Origin: Streptomyces sp. NBC_01471
Lineage (GTDB): Bacteria > Actinomycetota > Actinomycetes > Streptomycetales > Streptomycetaceae
NCBI RefSeq assembly: GCF_041438865.1
Contig: NZ_CP109450.1
Location: forward strand, 5,768,501 to 5,832,500
Reading direction: 5' to 3'
Length of the DNA stretch: 64,000 bases
Below, one piece after another: positions 1-7,764 of this stretch (the first letter of the stretch is position 1; every line of letters begins with the position of its first letter). The translations under genes and the position numbers were made by a program. The notes beneath the pieces were generated by a model. It saw nothing but the letters and a program-made list of their open reading frames with translations, did no database searches and was not told the origin of the DNA.

Positions 1-566
1 CACGGATTGTCGCGGAAGTCCAACAGCCGGGCCAGTTGCCTGCGCATGACGTCCTGCCCGCCGACCTCCTGAAGCAACGCGGCCTCACTCAGGACGATCC
101 ACAGAGCGGGTGCGTGCTCCCCCTCCAGGATCCGCTGGCGGTCCAGCCGGGCTGCCACCATCTCATCGACCTTGCCCGGGTGGTCGACGCCGAGCAGCGC
201 CCGCGCGTACTCCTCCGTCTGAAGTAGCCCGTACACCAACTGCGCCTGGTACGTGGAGATGTACGCCGCCCGCGCCTCCATCTCCGCATACGGCTGGAAC
301 CAGGTCGGCAGCTGGCTGCGCAGGACCAGGCCGACCAGGCGTGAGAACACCCCGTCCGTGGCGAGCGCCGCGTCCACCCTCTCGGCGAAATCGCGCGTGG
401 GGATCTTCTTCGTGGTCTCGATCTGGCCGATCAGGGAGCCGGTGCAGAAGATGAGGTCGCCGAGCTGCCCCTGTTTCAGGCCGTTGGCCTCTCGCTGCCG
501 GCGCAGCTCCCAGCCGAAGTAGTCCAGCGGAGAAGCGCTGGGATCGAGTGAGTGGATGTTGGCCAC
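1..566 (-). CDS. DUF5753 (Scr1-type) helix-turn-helix regulator, 3' end outside window
   Basis: About 188 codons are visible from a GTG start at 566, read leftwards and running off the window edge. The N-terminus has an XRE-type helix-turn-helix (WELRRQREANGLKQGQLGDL, about residues 16-35), followed by the DUF5753 region with the family-typical stretch YQAQLVYGLLQTEEYARAL. In Streptomyces these regulators usually sit next to small HATPase and DUF397 proteins; here an ATPase gene is divergent about 80 bp away. The start is supported by an AGGTG-like ribosome site a few bases upstream. The DNA target is unknown. The family call is firm; the protein is incomplete only because the window ends. 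Confidence 0.85.
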   Translation of the reverse strand, partial: MANIHSLDPSASPLDYFGWELRRQREANGLKQGQLGDLIFCTGSLIGQIETTKKIPTRDFAERVDAALATDGVFSRLVGLVLRSQLPTWFQPYAEMEARAAYISTYQAQLVYGLLQTEEYARALLGVDHPGKVDEMVAARLDRQRILEGEHAPALWIVLSEAALLQEVGGQDVMRRQLARLLDFRDNP

Positions 567-649
567 GGGGGCACCTCCGGCCTGCAACGCCGCTCGGCGT
601 TCGGTTCAGTACGTAGCCGAGCGTAACCGTCACATTGCACGCTGGTGAC
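567..649. promoter_or_regulatory. Divergent promoter region between DUF5753 regulator and HATPase gene
   Basis: An 83-bp gap separates two divergent starts (GTG 566 minus, ATG 650 plus), so both promoters must lie here or overlap the coding ends. I see no clear -35/-10 pair and no convincing palindrome. Confidence 0.35.
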
Positions 650-1108
650 ATGAATGACGTAAATGGTTCCCCGGCAGGCGTCGCGGAGTCGACCTACCGT
701 GCCGCCTTCGCGGTGAGCGAGCACTCGGCGCTGCATCTGCGCCGCATCCTGCGCATGTATCTCACCGGCTGGGGCCTCCTCGAAGTGGCCGACGTGGCGG
801 AGCTGGCGCTCACCGAGCTGATCGCGAACGTCGTACGGCATGTCCCGGGCCGCCTCTGCCAGACGTACATCTTCTGGCTCCCCGGCCGGGGCGTGCGGAT
901 CGAGGTCGCGGACGGGTGCCCCCGCCTGCCCAGCGCGGCTGTCGGCGATGAACTGGACGAGGGCGGACGAGGGTTGGTCCTGGTCGCCGCCCTCACCGAC
1001 CACTGGGGCGTGGAGCCGCGCCGCGACGGATGCGGCAAGACGGTGTGGTTCGAGTGCCTGGCCGCGAAGGCGGACGATGCGCGGGCGCCGGGGGAGGCCG
1101 CGAGGTGA
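650..1108 (+). CDS. Small GHKL ATPase (anti-sigma/RsbW-like) protein
   Basis: A protein of 152 residues starting at ATG 650; an in-frame TTG at 635 is less likely. It shows the histidine-kinase-like ATPase fold without a kinase domain: an N-box-like ALTELIANVVRH, a G1-like VADGCPRLPS and a G2-like GGRGLVLVAAL. Single-domain proteins of this type in Streptomyces are usually annotated as anti-sigma factors or ATPase partners of DUF5753/DUF397 regulators. The adjacent divergent DUF5753 gene fits that arrangement, although no DUF397 gene is seen. Actual binding partners cannot be read from the sequence. Confidence 0.8.
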   Translation: MNDVNGSPAGVAESTYRAAFAVSEHSALHLRRILRMYLTGWGLLEVADVAELALTELIANVVRHVPGRLCQTYIFWLPGRGVRIEVADGCPRLPSAAVGDELDEGGRGLVLVAALTDHWGVEPRRDGCGKTVWFECLAAKADDARAPGEAAR

Positions 1109-1140
1109 CGGCCCGCTGAGTTCCGCCGGCGGTAGGAGCC

Positions 1141-4100
1141 TCAGGCGGCACAGGGCGGTCTGTAGGGCAGGGAGTCGCCGACGTAGCGCCGCCATTCCTT
1201 GGCGGTGAGGACGTTTCTGGTGTCGGCGCAGATCCGGTCGGCGATGGTGTCGGCATCCAGCGCCCACAACCGGACCGACTCGTCCAGACTGCCGGTGGCC
1301 AGGGTCCGGCCGTCCGGGCTGAACGCCGCTGACCAGACACCGCTGTTGTGGCCTGTCAGCGGCTCGCCCAGGGACGCGGAACGGTCAGCATCGGACACGT
1401 TCCACAGGCGGACCGTCCCGTCGAGGGCTCCTGATGCCAGCACTTTTCCATCAGGGCTGTACGCGACCGCCCGCACGGCACTCGTGTGCCCTTCCAGGGG
1501 ACGGCCTCGGGGCACGGAGTGGACCGGATCCGACACATTCCACAGTCGTACGGTGAAATCGTATGCACCGATGGCCAGTGTGTGTCCGTCCGGGCTGAAC
1601 GCCAGCGAGGACGCCTGGGATCCTACGTTCAGCGGGCGGCCCAGAGGCCCGGGCCGGGCGGGATGGGAAACATCCCACAGCCGGACTGTTTTGTCGCTGC
1701 TTCCCGAGGCGAGTGTTCTGCCGTCCGGACTGAACGTCACTGACCAGACCTGATTGGTGTGGCTTCTCAGTGGCTCACCGAGCAGCGCAGGCCGGGCTGG
1801 GGTCGTCACGTCCCACAGCCGCACTGTCCTGTCGTCACTTCCCGAGGCAAGAGTCCGGCTGTCCGGACTGAATGCCAGAGATTCGACCAGGTCGGTGTGG
1901 CCTCGCAGGGGTTCACCCAGGAGTCTGGGCCCGGTATCTGTCGAGACATCCCACAACTGCACCGCCCCCTTGGCGTCTCCTACGGCCAGGGTGTGCCCGT
2001 CGGGACTGAGCGCCAGCGACATGGCGGAACGGATGTGGCCTTTCAGGGGTGGTCCCAAGGATTTTGGCCGGGACCGGGCCGATACGCTCCACAGCCGCAC
2101 TGATCCGTCTCCGCCGCCCCCGGTCGCCAGGAGGTGTCCATGGGGGCTGAACGCCACCAGGCTGACGACATCGGTGTTTCCGGTGAGGCGGGTGGAGGGG
2201 AGATTCCACAGCCGGACCGATGTGTCGTAGCTGCCGGTTGCCAGCGTGTGTCCGTCCGGGCTGAACGCCACCGAGGACACGGTGCCGGTGTGGCCGGCCA
2301 GGGCGCGGCCGAGGAGTATGTGCTGGTCGGGGTTGGACACGTTCCACAACCGCACGGTTGAAGCCCCGTTTCCCACTGCCAGCGTCCGGCCGTCCGGACT
2401 GAATGCCACCTTCGTGATGACGTTCCTGTCGCTGTACAAGGGGCTTCCGCGGAGCCTGGGCCGTGCGGGGGCCGACACGTTCCACAGCCGCACCGTGCTT
2501 CCGCCACCGCCCCCGGTGGCGAGAGTGTGTCCGTCCGGGCTGAAGGCGACCGAGGTCACGGTGCTGGAGTAGCCCTTCAGCGGGCTGCCCAGGGGTTTGG
2601 GGCGGAGCGGGTGGGACACGTCCCACAGCCGCACCGTCCTGTCGGCGCTCCCCGAGGCGAGCGTCCTGCTGTCAGGGCTGAAGGCCAGCGAGAAGACATT
2701 GTCGGAGTGGGCCTTCAAGGGTGTGCCCAGGAGCTCCGGGCGGGACGGGGTGGAGACGTCCCACAGTTGCACTGCGCCATCACCTGCGCCGATGCCCAGC
2801 AGGTGTCCGTCCGGGCTGAATGCCACTGCCGAAACACCCTTGGTCATTCCCCGGAGAGGCTCACCGAGCAGTGTGGGACGAGCGGGATCCGACACATTCC
2901 ACAGCCGCACGAGGGAGTCGGTGCTTCCGGCTGCCAGGGTGCGCCCGTCCGGGCTGAACACCACCTCGTTGAAGGCGCCGGCGGTGGGGCCCTTCAGAGG
3001 GCTGCCCAGGGGTTCGGGCCGCGTCGGGTCCGCCACGTTCCACAGCCGGACGGTGGAATCCCAGCTCGCGCTGGCGAGTGTCTTTCCGTCCGGGCTGTAC
3101 GCCACTGCGGCGACTCGGCCCTTGTGACCGGACAGAGGAGTGGAAAGCGGATCGTCTCCCGTATTGACCAGCCGTGTGTACGTCTCGTCGCCGGGGCTCA
3201 TTCGGTGGGCCACGAGGGCGAGTTGGGCCGACAGGGACGCATCCTTCGTATGCAGCTGGTCCGCTTCGGAAACCACTCTGTTGTAGACGGCGAGGTCGCG
3301 CTGGTGCAACGCCTCGTCCTGTTGTCTGAATGCGACTACGGCGGCGCCGGAGGTGGCCAGGACGAGCATCGCCAGAACGACGACAAGTGCGGTGCGTAGG
3401 CGAGTTGTCCGCCGCCTTGCCCGGATGCAGGCCGCGAGGAAAGCCTGGGCCGTGCCACTCAGAACTCCGGGGGAGGCCGCGGCCCAGACGCGTGCGACCT
3501 CCAGACGGCTTCCGCGGTGGAGCAGGGACGGGTCCCGGGCTCCTCGGTCCCAGGTGACCGCGCTCTCTTCCAGGCTCTGGCGCGTCAGCCGGTCCGCACG
3601 GTCGGTCTCGATCCAGTTCCGCAGCCGAGGCCAGCTGTGCAGCAGGGCCTCGTGGGTGATTTCGACGATGTCCCGCTGCTGGGTCAGCAGCCGTGTCCGG
3701 GTGAACGCGTCCACCACCGGCCCTGCGGGAGCGCCGAAACCCGCCAGGTCGCCACGTGACAGCCGTCTTCGGACGTCCTCGGTCCCGTCTCCGACCTTGA
3801 CCATACGGAGGAAGAGCGACTGTGCCACGAGCTGCCCGGCCGCATCCAGACGGGAGAACACGTCTTCGGCGGTGGTCGCGACAGCGTGCTGGATGCCACC
3901 GGTGGCCTGGTAGCCCCGCACCGTGAGAGTGGAGCCGTGGCGCTGTTGCCAGCTGCCCCGCAGTGCGTGAGCGAGCAAGGGCAGCCGCCCGGCCTCATAG
4001 CCGACGGCTTTCTCCCCGTGTGCCCCGGACGAAGTACCCAAATCGCGCAGAAGCAACTCGACGAGCCCGGACTCGATATCAAGGCCCACCTGGCGGGCCG

Positions 4101-4968
4101 GATAGAGGATCGCCTCGCGCAACTCCACGTCCGACATGCCCCCGACCACCAACGGGGCATCCTGCAGTGCGGTACGCAACACCGGGAAGTCGACACAGGC
4201 CGCATAGAAATCTGCCCGGATGCCGAGCAGGACCAGCCCCACCGGGCTCGCCTCCGGACCTTCCTGACCTCGGCCGCCCGCGATCCGCCCGAGCAGGTCG
4301 ACGAAAAGGTGCCGCTGCCGGTCGTCACCGCACAACGTGAAGAGTTCCTCGAACTGGTCCACCACCAGGAGCACCCGCGCCTCCCGGTCCTCGTCGCCGA
4401 CACGGCGGCGCAGACCTTCGGACAGCACGGGGACGCACTGACGCGGGTCGGCGGTCAGCCTCCCGGCCAACTCGTCCGCGTCGGTGTCCGCCAGCGAGGC
4501 GAGTCGGGCAGCGAGGGCCCGCACGGGGTCGGCGGTGGGTGTGAACACCAGCTTCGGCCATCGGTCGGAGCCCGGTAAGGCGGCCTGATCCAGCCCGGGC
4601 AGCAGACCTGCCCGCAGCAGTGAGGACTTCCCCGCCCCCGACGGCGCCACGACCACCTGGGCTCCACCGGTACTCCGGCGCTGATCCAGACGGGCCGTCA
4701 GTTCCGCGGTCGGTGCGGCCCGTCCGAAGAACCATCGGGCCTGCTCCGACCCGAACTCGGCAAGCCCCGGATAGGGGCACTCGGGCACCGGCCCGCCCGG
4801 TGCGACCCGGCGCTGCCCGTGCACCCCGTCGACGTAATGGAAGTGCTGATCGTGCCCAGCCTGGTTGATGGTGGCATGCCCGGAGGCGTCCGCCCGGAGG
4901 TGCACCTCTTCACCGGAGGCACGCGGGGGATCACGGTCCGGAACCTCCGGGTCCCTGTCCGGACTCAT
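1141..4968 (-). CDS. STAND (nSTAND1) NTPase with membrane segment and 14 WD40 repeats
   Basis: A 1275-residue NLR-like signalling ATPase. A short N-terminal tail carries an amyloid-signalling-like motif (residues 31-43). The nSTAND1 NTPase module begins at CPYPGLAEF (about 64), with Walker A APSGAGKSS (108-116) and Walker B VLLVVDQFEE (199-208). A hydrophobic segment near 520-545 should cross the membrane. From about residue 610 there are 14 WD40 repeats, each ending in a VRLWxV-type motif, enough for two seven-bladed propellers. STAND proteins bind a trigger through the repeats and oligomerise. The gene starts 3 nt after the stop of the upstream small gene, so the two are translationally coupled. 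Residue 131 is a TTA leucine codon (4576-4578). The trigger and effect here are unknown. Confidence 0.9.
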   Translation of the reverse strand: MSPDRDPEVPDRDPPRASGEEVHLRADASGHATINQAGHDQHFHYVDGVHGQRRVAPGGPVPECPYPGLAEFGSEQARWFFGRAAPTAELTARLDQRRSTGGAQVVVAPSGAGKSSLLRAGLLPGLDQAALPGSDRWPKLVFTPTADPVRALAARLASLADTDADELAGRLTADPRQCVPVLSEGLRRRVGDEDREARVLLVVDQFEELFTLCGDDRQRHLFVDLLGRIAGGRGQEGPEASPVGLVLLGIRADFYAACVDFPVLRTALQDAPLVVGGMSDVELREAILYPARQVGLDIESGLVELLLRDLGTSSGAHGEKAVGYEAGRLPLLAHALRGSWQQRHGSTLTVRGYQATGGIQHAVATTAEDVFSRLDAAGQLVAQSLFLRMVKVGDGTEDVRRRLSRGDLAGFGAPAGPVVDAFTRTRLLTQQRDIVEITHEALLHSWPRLRNWIETDRADRLTRQSLEESAVTWDRGARDPSLLHRGSRLEVARVWAAASPGVLSGTAQAFLAACIRARRRTTRLRTALVVVLAMLVLATSGAAVVAFRQQDEALHQRDLAVYNRVVSEADQLHTKDASLSAQLALVAHRMSPGDETYTRLVNTGDDPLSTPLSGHKGRVAAVAYSPDGKTLASASWDSTVRLWNVADPTRPEPLGSPLKGPTAGAFNEVVFSPDGRTLAAGSTDSLVRLWNVSDPARPTLLGEPLRGMTKGVSAVAFSPDGHLLGIGAGDGAVQLWDVSTPSRPELLGTPLKAHSDNVFSLAFSPDSRTLASGSADRTVRLWDVSHPLRPKPLGSPLKGYSSTVTSVAFSPDGHTLATGGGGGSTVRLWNVSAPARPRLRGSPLYSDRNVITKVAFSPDGRTLAVGNGASTVRLWNVSNPDQHILLGRALAGHTGTVSSVAFSPDGHTLATGSYDTSVRLWNLPSTRLTGNTDVVSLVAFSPHGHLLATGGGGDGSVRLWSVSARSRPKSLGPPLKGHIRSAMSLALSPDGHTLAVGDAKGAVQLWDVSTDTGPRLLGEPLRGHTDLVESLAFSPDSRTLASGSDDRTVRLWDVTTPARPALLGEPLRSHTNQVWSVTFSPDGRTLASGSSDKTVRLWDVSHPARPGPLGRPLNVGSQASSLAFSPDGHTLAIGAYDFTVRLWNVSDPVHSVPRGRPLEGHTSAVRAVAYSPDGKVLASGALDGTVRLWNVSDADRSASLGEPLTGHNSGVWSAAFSPDGRTLATGSLDESVRLWALDADTIADRICADTRNVLTAKEWRRYVGDSLPYRPPCAA
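4840..4878 (-). other. BASS-like amyloid signalling motif, N-terminus of the STAND protein
   Basis: Codons 31-43 of the STAND gene encode HATINQAGHDQHF. The same pattern, HAxφxQAGxDQHφ (φ = hydrophobic), closes the protein of the upstream gene. A short motif shared between an NLR N-terminus and a neighbouring gene's C-terminus is the hallmark of bacterial amyloid signalling sequences. The QAG core also resembles the Q-φ-G core of RHIM motifs. Amyloid behaviour is inferred, not shown. Confidence 0.65.
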
Positions 4969-4971
4969 GGC

Positions 4972-5394
4972 TCATGCCCCCGTGATGTGCTGGTCCCGCC
5001 CCGCCTGGTACACCCGGGCATGGTCCGACGCCCATGCCGACATCGTGGCCGAGGTGCTGTGCGTGGTCGCGGCCAGAGCAGGCTCCAGAACGTCGGCCAG
5101 CAACCGGCGCAGTTCGACGGCTACTTCCGGATGGGAGAGCAGCAGCCCGCGCAGCCGTCCCTGCCATGCGCCGACCACATCCTGCTCGGCCTCTCCGTCT
5201 CCCGCGCGCCGGGCGGCGAGGACCTGTGAGCGGGACTCCTCCAGCTCGGCGCCCACCGCGTCCGCCCGCTCAGGATGCAACCGCCGCCACAGCCCGCTCA
5301 CGGCAGCCTGTGCTTGCTCCCAACCCGTTGTCGCCAGTAACTGCACCACGGTCGTAGCCGCCGTGGATGTAAGCGCGGTCAGCTCTGGATCCAC
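4972..5394 (-). CDS. Small helical BELL-like protein with C-terminal amyloid-type motif
   Basis: A 140-residue protein from GTG 5394. Residues 1 to about 115 look all-helical (alternating Ala/Leu/Glu/Arg stretches, no cysteine, no signal peptide); I recognise no enzyme domain. The last 16 residues contain HARVYQAGRDQHI, near-identical in pattern to the N-terminal motif of the STAND protein encoded immediately downstream. In the BASS/BELL model a BELL domain is the downstream, probably membrane-acting executioner, and the NLR templates folding of its motif; gene order and motif placement match. Residue 19 is a TTA codon (5338-5340). The BELL assignment rests on context and motif position, not on domain detection. 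Confidence 0.7.
   Translation of the reverse strand: MDPELTALTSTAATTVVQLLATTGWEQAQAAVSGLWRRLHPERADAVGAELEESRSQVLAARRAGDGEAEQDVVGAWQGRLRGLLLSHPEVAVELRRLLADVLEPALAATTHSTSATMSAWASDHARVYQAGRDQHITGA
4984..5022 (-). other. BASS-like amyloid signalling motif, C-terminus of the small protein
   Basis: Codons 125-137 encode HARVYQAGRDQHI, three residues before the stop. Aligned with the STAND N-terminal motif, 8 of 13 positions are identical (H, A, Q, A, G, D, Q, H) and the V/I positions are conservative. Confidence 0.65.
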
Positions 5395-5566
5395 CCCGTA
5401 CCCCCCAGTACTCGCACGTTGCGTCTCCTGCCTACAGGTACGGACGGCCCGTGCGCCAGCCCCCTGACGGGTCGGATACGGTCACGCCGAAATCTCGCCG
5501 TTCGCGCAGGTAAAGCAGCCGCAGTTTTCCCGCTCCCATCCCGCTGACCGAAAAACACTGCATCCA

Positions 5567-5650
5567 TATTCGGCCACCCTGGTTTCTGTGGCGCGCCTTC
5601 TGGCCCGTCCGTCAACGCGGGCAGTTCAATATGACTCTATTCGGCCACCC
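5567..5650. repeat. 13-bp direct repeat TATTCGGCCACCC, two copies
   Basis: Identical copies lie at 5567-5579 and 5638-5650, start to start 71 bp apart, about seven helical turns. The second copy overlaps the left arm of the hairpin at 5640-5657. The arrangement resembles paired binding sites for a regulator. Confidence 0.6.
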
Positions 5651-5657
5651 GGCCGAA
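5640..5657. promoter_or_regulatory. Perfect inverted repeat TTCGGCC-ACCC-GGCCGAA
   Basis: Seven-base arms with a four-base spacer. It lies about 245 bp before the small-protein start and 320 bp before queD, so it could be an operator or a short hairpin in a leader. Only one AAAA run follows the right arm, so a terminator role is weak. Confidence 0.45.
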
Positions 5658-5976
5658 AAGTGGGGGCGCGCAAGCTCTGCCCATTGATTTAAGGGGCAGC
5701 GGTAATCTGTACATCGCGTTTATCGACTGTGTGCCGGGGAAGGTTGCCATAGTCGTAATGAGGTTTGATCTACGTCGCTCCAGGCCGGGCTGGAGACCGA
5801 AAGCCGTGGCCAGCGCATTACTTGGCTTCTCGTATTTCCAGGGATTTCACCAAGCATTAACCATGCATGGGTCCAATCCTTGTTCCGAAAATGCAAGAAA
5901 TTGAGCGTGGGGAGCTTGATTTCGTGTGGGCGCAGTCGGTCCACTGATTCCACTGTCAAGTCAGGAAGGCGCAATC

Positions 5977-6345
5977 GTGACCGGGTTCAAGATCAGTAAG
6001 CAGTTCCATTTCTCGGCCAGTCACCGTCTGTCCGAACTCCCCGAAGGGCATCCGTGCAGCAGAATGCACGGCCATAACTATGTGGTCGACCTCGAACTGG
6101 CTGCGCCCGTCGGAGGACTGACCAAGGCGGGCTTCGTGCGGGACTACGGCGACCTCTCCGCATTCAGTTCCTGGCTGGACGGCGAGATCGACCACAGGCA
6201 TCTCAACGATGTACTGACAGACCGCAACCCGTCGGCCGAGCACTTGGCGCAGTGGATTTTCGAACGGTGGGTCGGGGAGTTCCCCGAACTCGTCTCCGTA
6301 CGGGTGTCCGAAACGCCGAAAACCTCAGCCGAGTATCGACCGTGA
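5977..6345 (+). CDS. queD: 6-carboxytetrahydropterin synthase (QueD)
   Basis: A 122-residue enzyme that converts dihydroneopterin triphosphate to 6-carboxy-5,6,7,8-tetrahydropterin, step two of 7-deazaguanine synthesis. Zinc-binding histidines are visible at H16 (FSASHRL), H31 and H33 (MHGHNY), and the catalytic cysteine at C27 (HPCSRMHGH). GTG 5977 was chosen because an AGGAAGG ribosome site ends 7 nt upstream; an earlier in-frame start at 5926 lacks this. The length is normal. It is the first gene of a plus-strand run of six that together make preQ0 and apparently decorate it. Streptomyces use preQ0 for nucleoside-type antibiotics, so a secondary-metabolic role is likely. Confidence 0.93.
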   Translation: MTGFKISKQFHFSASHRLSELPEGHPCSRMHGHNYVVDLELAAPVGGLTKAGFVRDYGDLSAFSSWLDGEIDHRHLNDVLTDRNPSAEHLAQWIFERWVGEFPELVSVRVSETPKTSAEYRP

Positions 6346-6391
6346 CCTTCTGGTCTCCCGGTTCACGAGAAGGAATGGAGGTGGTGCGGGC

Positions 6392-7110
6392 ATGGAACTG
6401 AAGCTCGTTGTGAATGAGATCTTCGGTCCTACTTGACCGTCCAGGGGGAGGGGCCATCCGTCGGACGACGGTGCGCGTTTCTCCGGCTCGGGGGGTGCAA
6501 CCTGTCGTGCAGCTGGTGCGACACGCCGTACACCTGGGACTGGACCGGGGTGAGTGACACGGGTGTCGCCCACAATCCGGCTACCGAACTGACTGCCATG
6601 CCCTGGCCTGAGGTTCTGGAGAAACTGCAGAACTTCCGAGTCCCGATGATCGTCGTGTCCGGTGGTGAACCGCTCAATCAGCAGAAGCGGTTGATTCCAC
6701 TTGTGCGCGCACTGCGCGAAACGGGGAAGCGGGTGGAGATCGAGTCCAACGGCACGGTGCTACCTTCCCCGGAACTGATCGACGCCGGCGTGCACTTCAA
6801 TGTGTCGCCCAAGCTGTCTCACTCCGGGGACTCCGAAAAGCGTCGCCTTGTGCCAGGAGCGCTGAAGGCGTTCGTGTCGGCACCGGACGTCGACTTCAAG
6901 TTCGTGTGCCGCGACCATGCCGACCTCGACGAAGTTTCAGCTGTCGTCGAAAAGTACGGCATGTCGTCCGTATGGATCATGCCCGAAGGGCGGAACTCGG
7001 ATGACGTGCAACGTCATCTTTCCGCGCTGGGGGACGAGGTAGTGATACGCGGCTGGAATCTCACGACCCGACTTCATGTCGCCGTATGGGGAGAAAAGAG
7101 AGGTGTGTGA
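6392..7110 (+). CDS. queE: 7-carboxy-7-deazaguanine synthase (QueE), with 5' frame disruption
   Basis: A radical-SAM enzyme making 7-carboxy-7-deazaguanine. The cluster cysteines CxxxCxxC are in CNLSCSWC, and the substrate-contacting VQGEGPSVGRR precedes them. The natural start appears to be ATG 6392: a GGAGGTGG site lies about 8 nt upstream, and it encodes the conserved QueE N-terminus MELKLVVNEIFGPT. That frame stops at TGA 6434-6436, while QGEGPS continues in the -1 frame from a TTG at 6433 with no ribosome site. Restoring GPT-VQGEG needs removal of 5 nt (around ACTTG). Either the gene is a fresh frameshift, the read is wrong, or the enzyme is made from TTG 6433 with a shortened N-terminus. 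Confidence 0.85.
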
Positions 7111-7115
7111 ATCGA

Positions 7116-7718
7116 ATGATCGTGGCTCAAGGGTCCTCACTTCCCGAAGAAGGTGCTGCGCTCGGTTCCCCCGATCCGCTGGAGGGTATCGCCAGGCAGT
7201 TGCTCCTGGAAATCGGTGAAGACCCCGACAGGGACGGCCTGAGGGAAACACCCGCGAGGTTCGCCCGCTGGTGGCGCGAGTTCAGCTCGTACGACGCGGG
7301 AGAAGTCTCGACGGTGTTCCCGCAGCACACGGCCGGTGGCGGCACTGTGCTGGTGAAGGGCATCGAGGTGTGGTCCTTGTGCGAGCACCATCTGCTGCCT
7401 TTCTCCTGCTCGGTGAGCATCGCGTACCGGCCCATCGGGAAGATCCTCGGACTGTCGAAGTTCGCCAGGATCGCCCACGGGCACGCACACCGCCTTCAGG
7501 TGCAGGAGCGACTCGTCAGCGACATCGCGGAAGAGGTCCGCCAGGTGACCGGTTCGAAGGACGTGGCTGTCGTCGCCACGGGTGAACACCTCTGCATGAC
7601 CATGCGGGGGATCCGGACGTCGGCCGAGATGACCTCAAGTGCGTACAGCGGCCTCTTCGACGAACACGGCCCCGCCCGACAGGAGTTGGTGGCCATGATC
7701 TTCAACCCTTCCCGGTAG
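7116..7718 (+). CDS. folE: GTP cyclohydrolase I (FolE), cluster copy
   Basis: A 200-residue enzyme converting GTP to dihydroneopterin triphosphate, the entry step to both folate and 7-deazaguanine. Visible signatures are the zinc/active-site CEHHLLPF, the GLSKFARI stretch, and the second zinc cysteine with active-site residues in HLCMTMRGI. Three starts are possible: ATG 7086, GTG 7107 (overlapping the queE stop) and ATG 7116. I prefer 7116 because AGAGAGG ends 12 nt upstream, against only 3 nt for 7107. Overlap or near-overlap with queE implies one operon. Being inside the queD/queE/queC run, it is probably a dedicated copy separate from the housekeeping folate gene. Confidence 0.93.
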   Translation: MIVAQGSSLPEEGAALGSPDPLEGIARQLLLEIGEDPDRDGLRETPARFARWWREFSSYDAGEVSTVFPQHTAGGGTVLVKGIEVWSLCEHHLLPFSCSVSIAYRPIGKILGLSKFARIAHGHAHRLQVQERLVSDIAEEVRQVTGSKDVAVVATGEHLCMTMRGIRTSAEMTSSAYSGLFDEHGPARQELVAMIFNPSR

Positions 7719-7764
7719 GCGCCACCGTTCGGGGCCGAGCCGTCAGACTCTCAGTGAGGTTCAC

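Larger units (their letters stand above)
5395..5976. other. 582-bp divergent intergenic region between the STAND operon and the deazapurine cluster
   Basis: No convincing gene is present. The right half (about 5680-5930) is visibly more AT-rich than the surroundings, as expected for a promoter region. It must hold the start signals for the STAND operon (leftward) and probably for queD (rightward). A 13-bp direct repeat and a perfect hairpin lie near its middle and are listed separately. I see no match to a preQ1 riboswitch. Confidence 0.6.

Noticed and set aside
163..651. Open frame of 162 codons on the minus strand over the DUF5753 gene
   Set aside because: The translation is Arg/Pro-rich without homology; the neighbouring frame starting at GTG 566 has the HTH and DUF5753 signatures.
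5720..5974. Small minus-strand frame (84 codons) in the STAND/queD gap
   Set aside because: No ribosome site, no conserved motif, and it lies across the expected promoter region.
5395..5976. preQ1 riboswitch before queD
   Set aside because: I looked for the preQ1 consensus (short H-type pseudoknot with an A-rich tail) and saw none; actinobacterial secondary-metabolic queD genes usually lack one.
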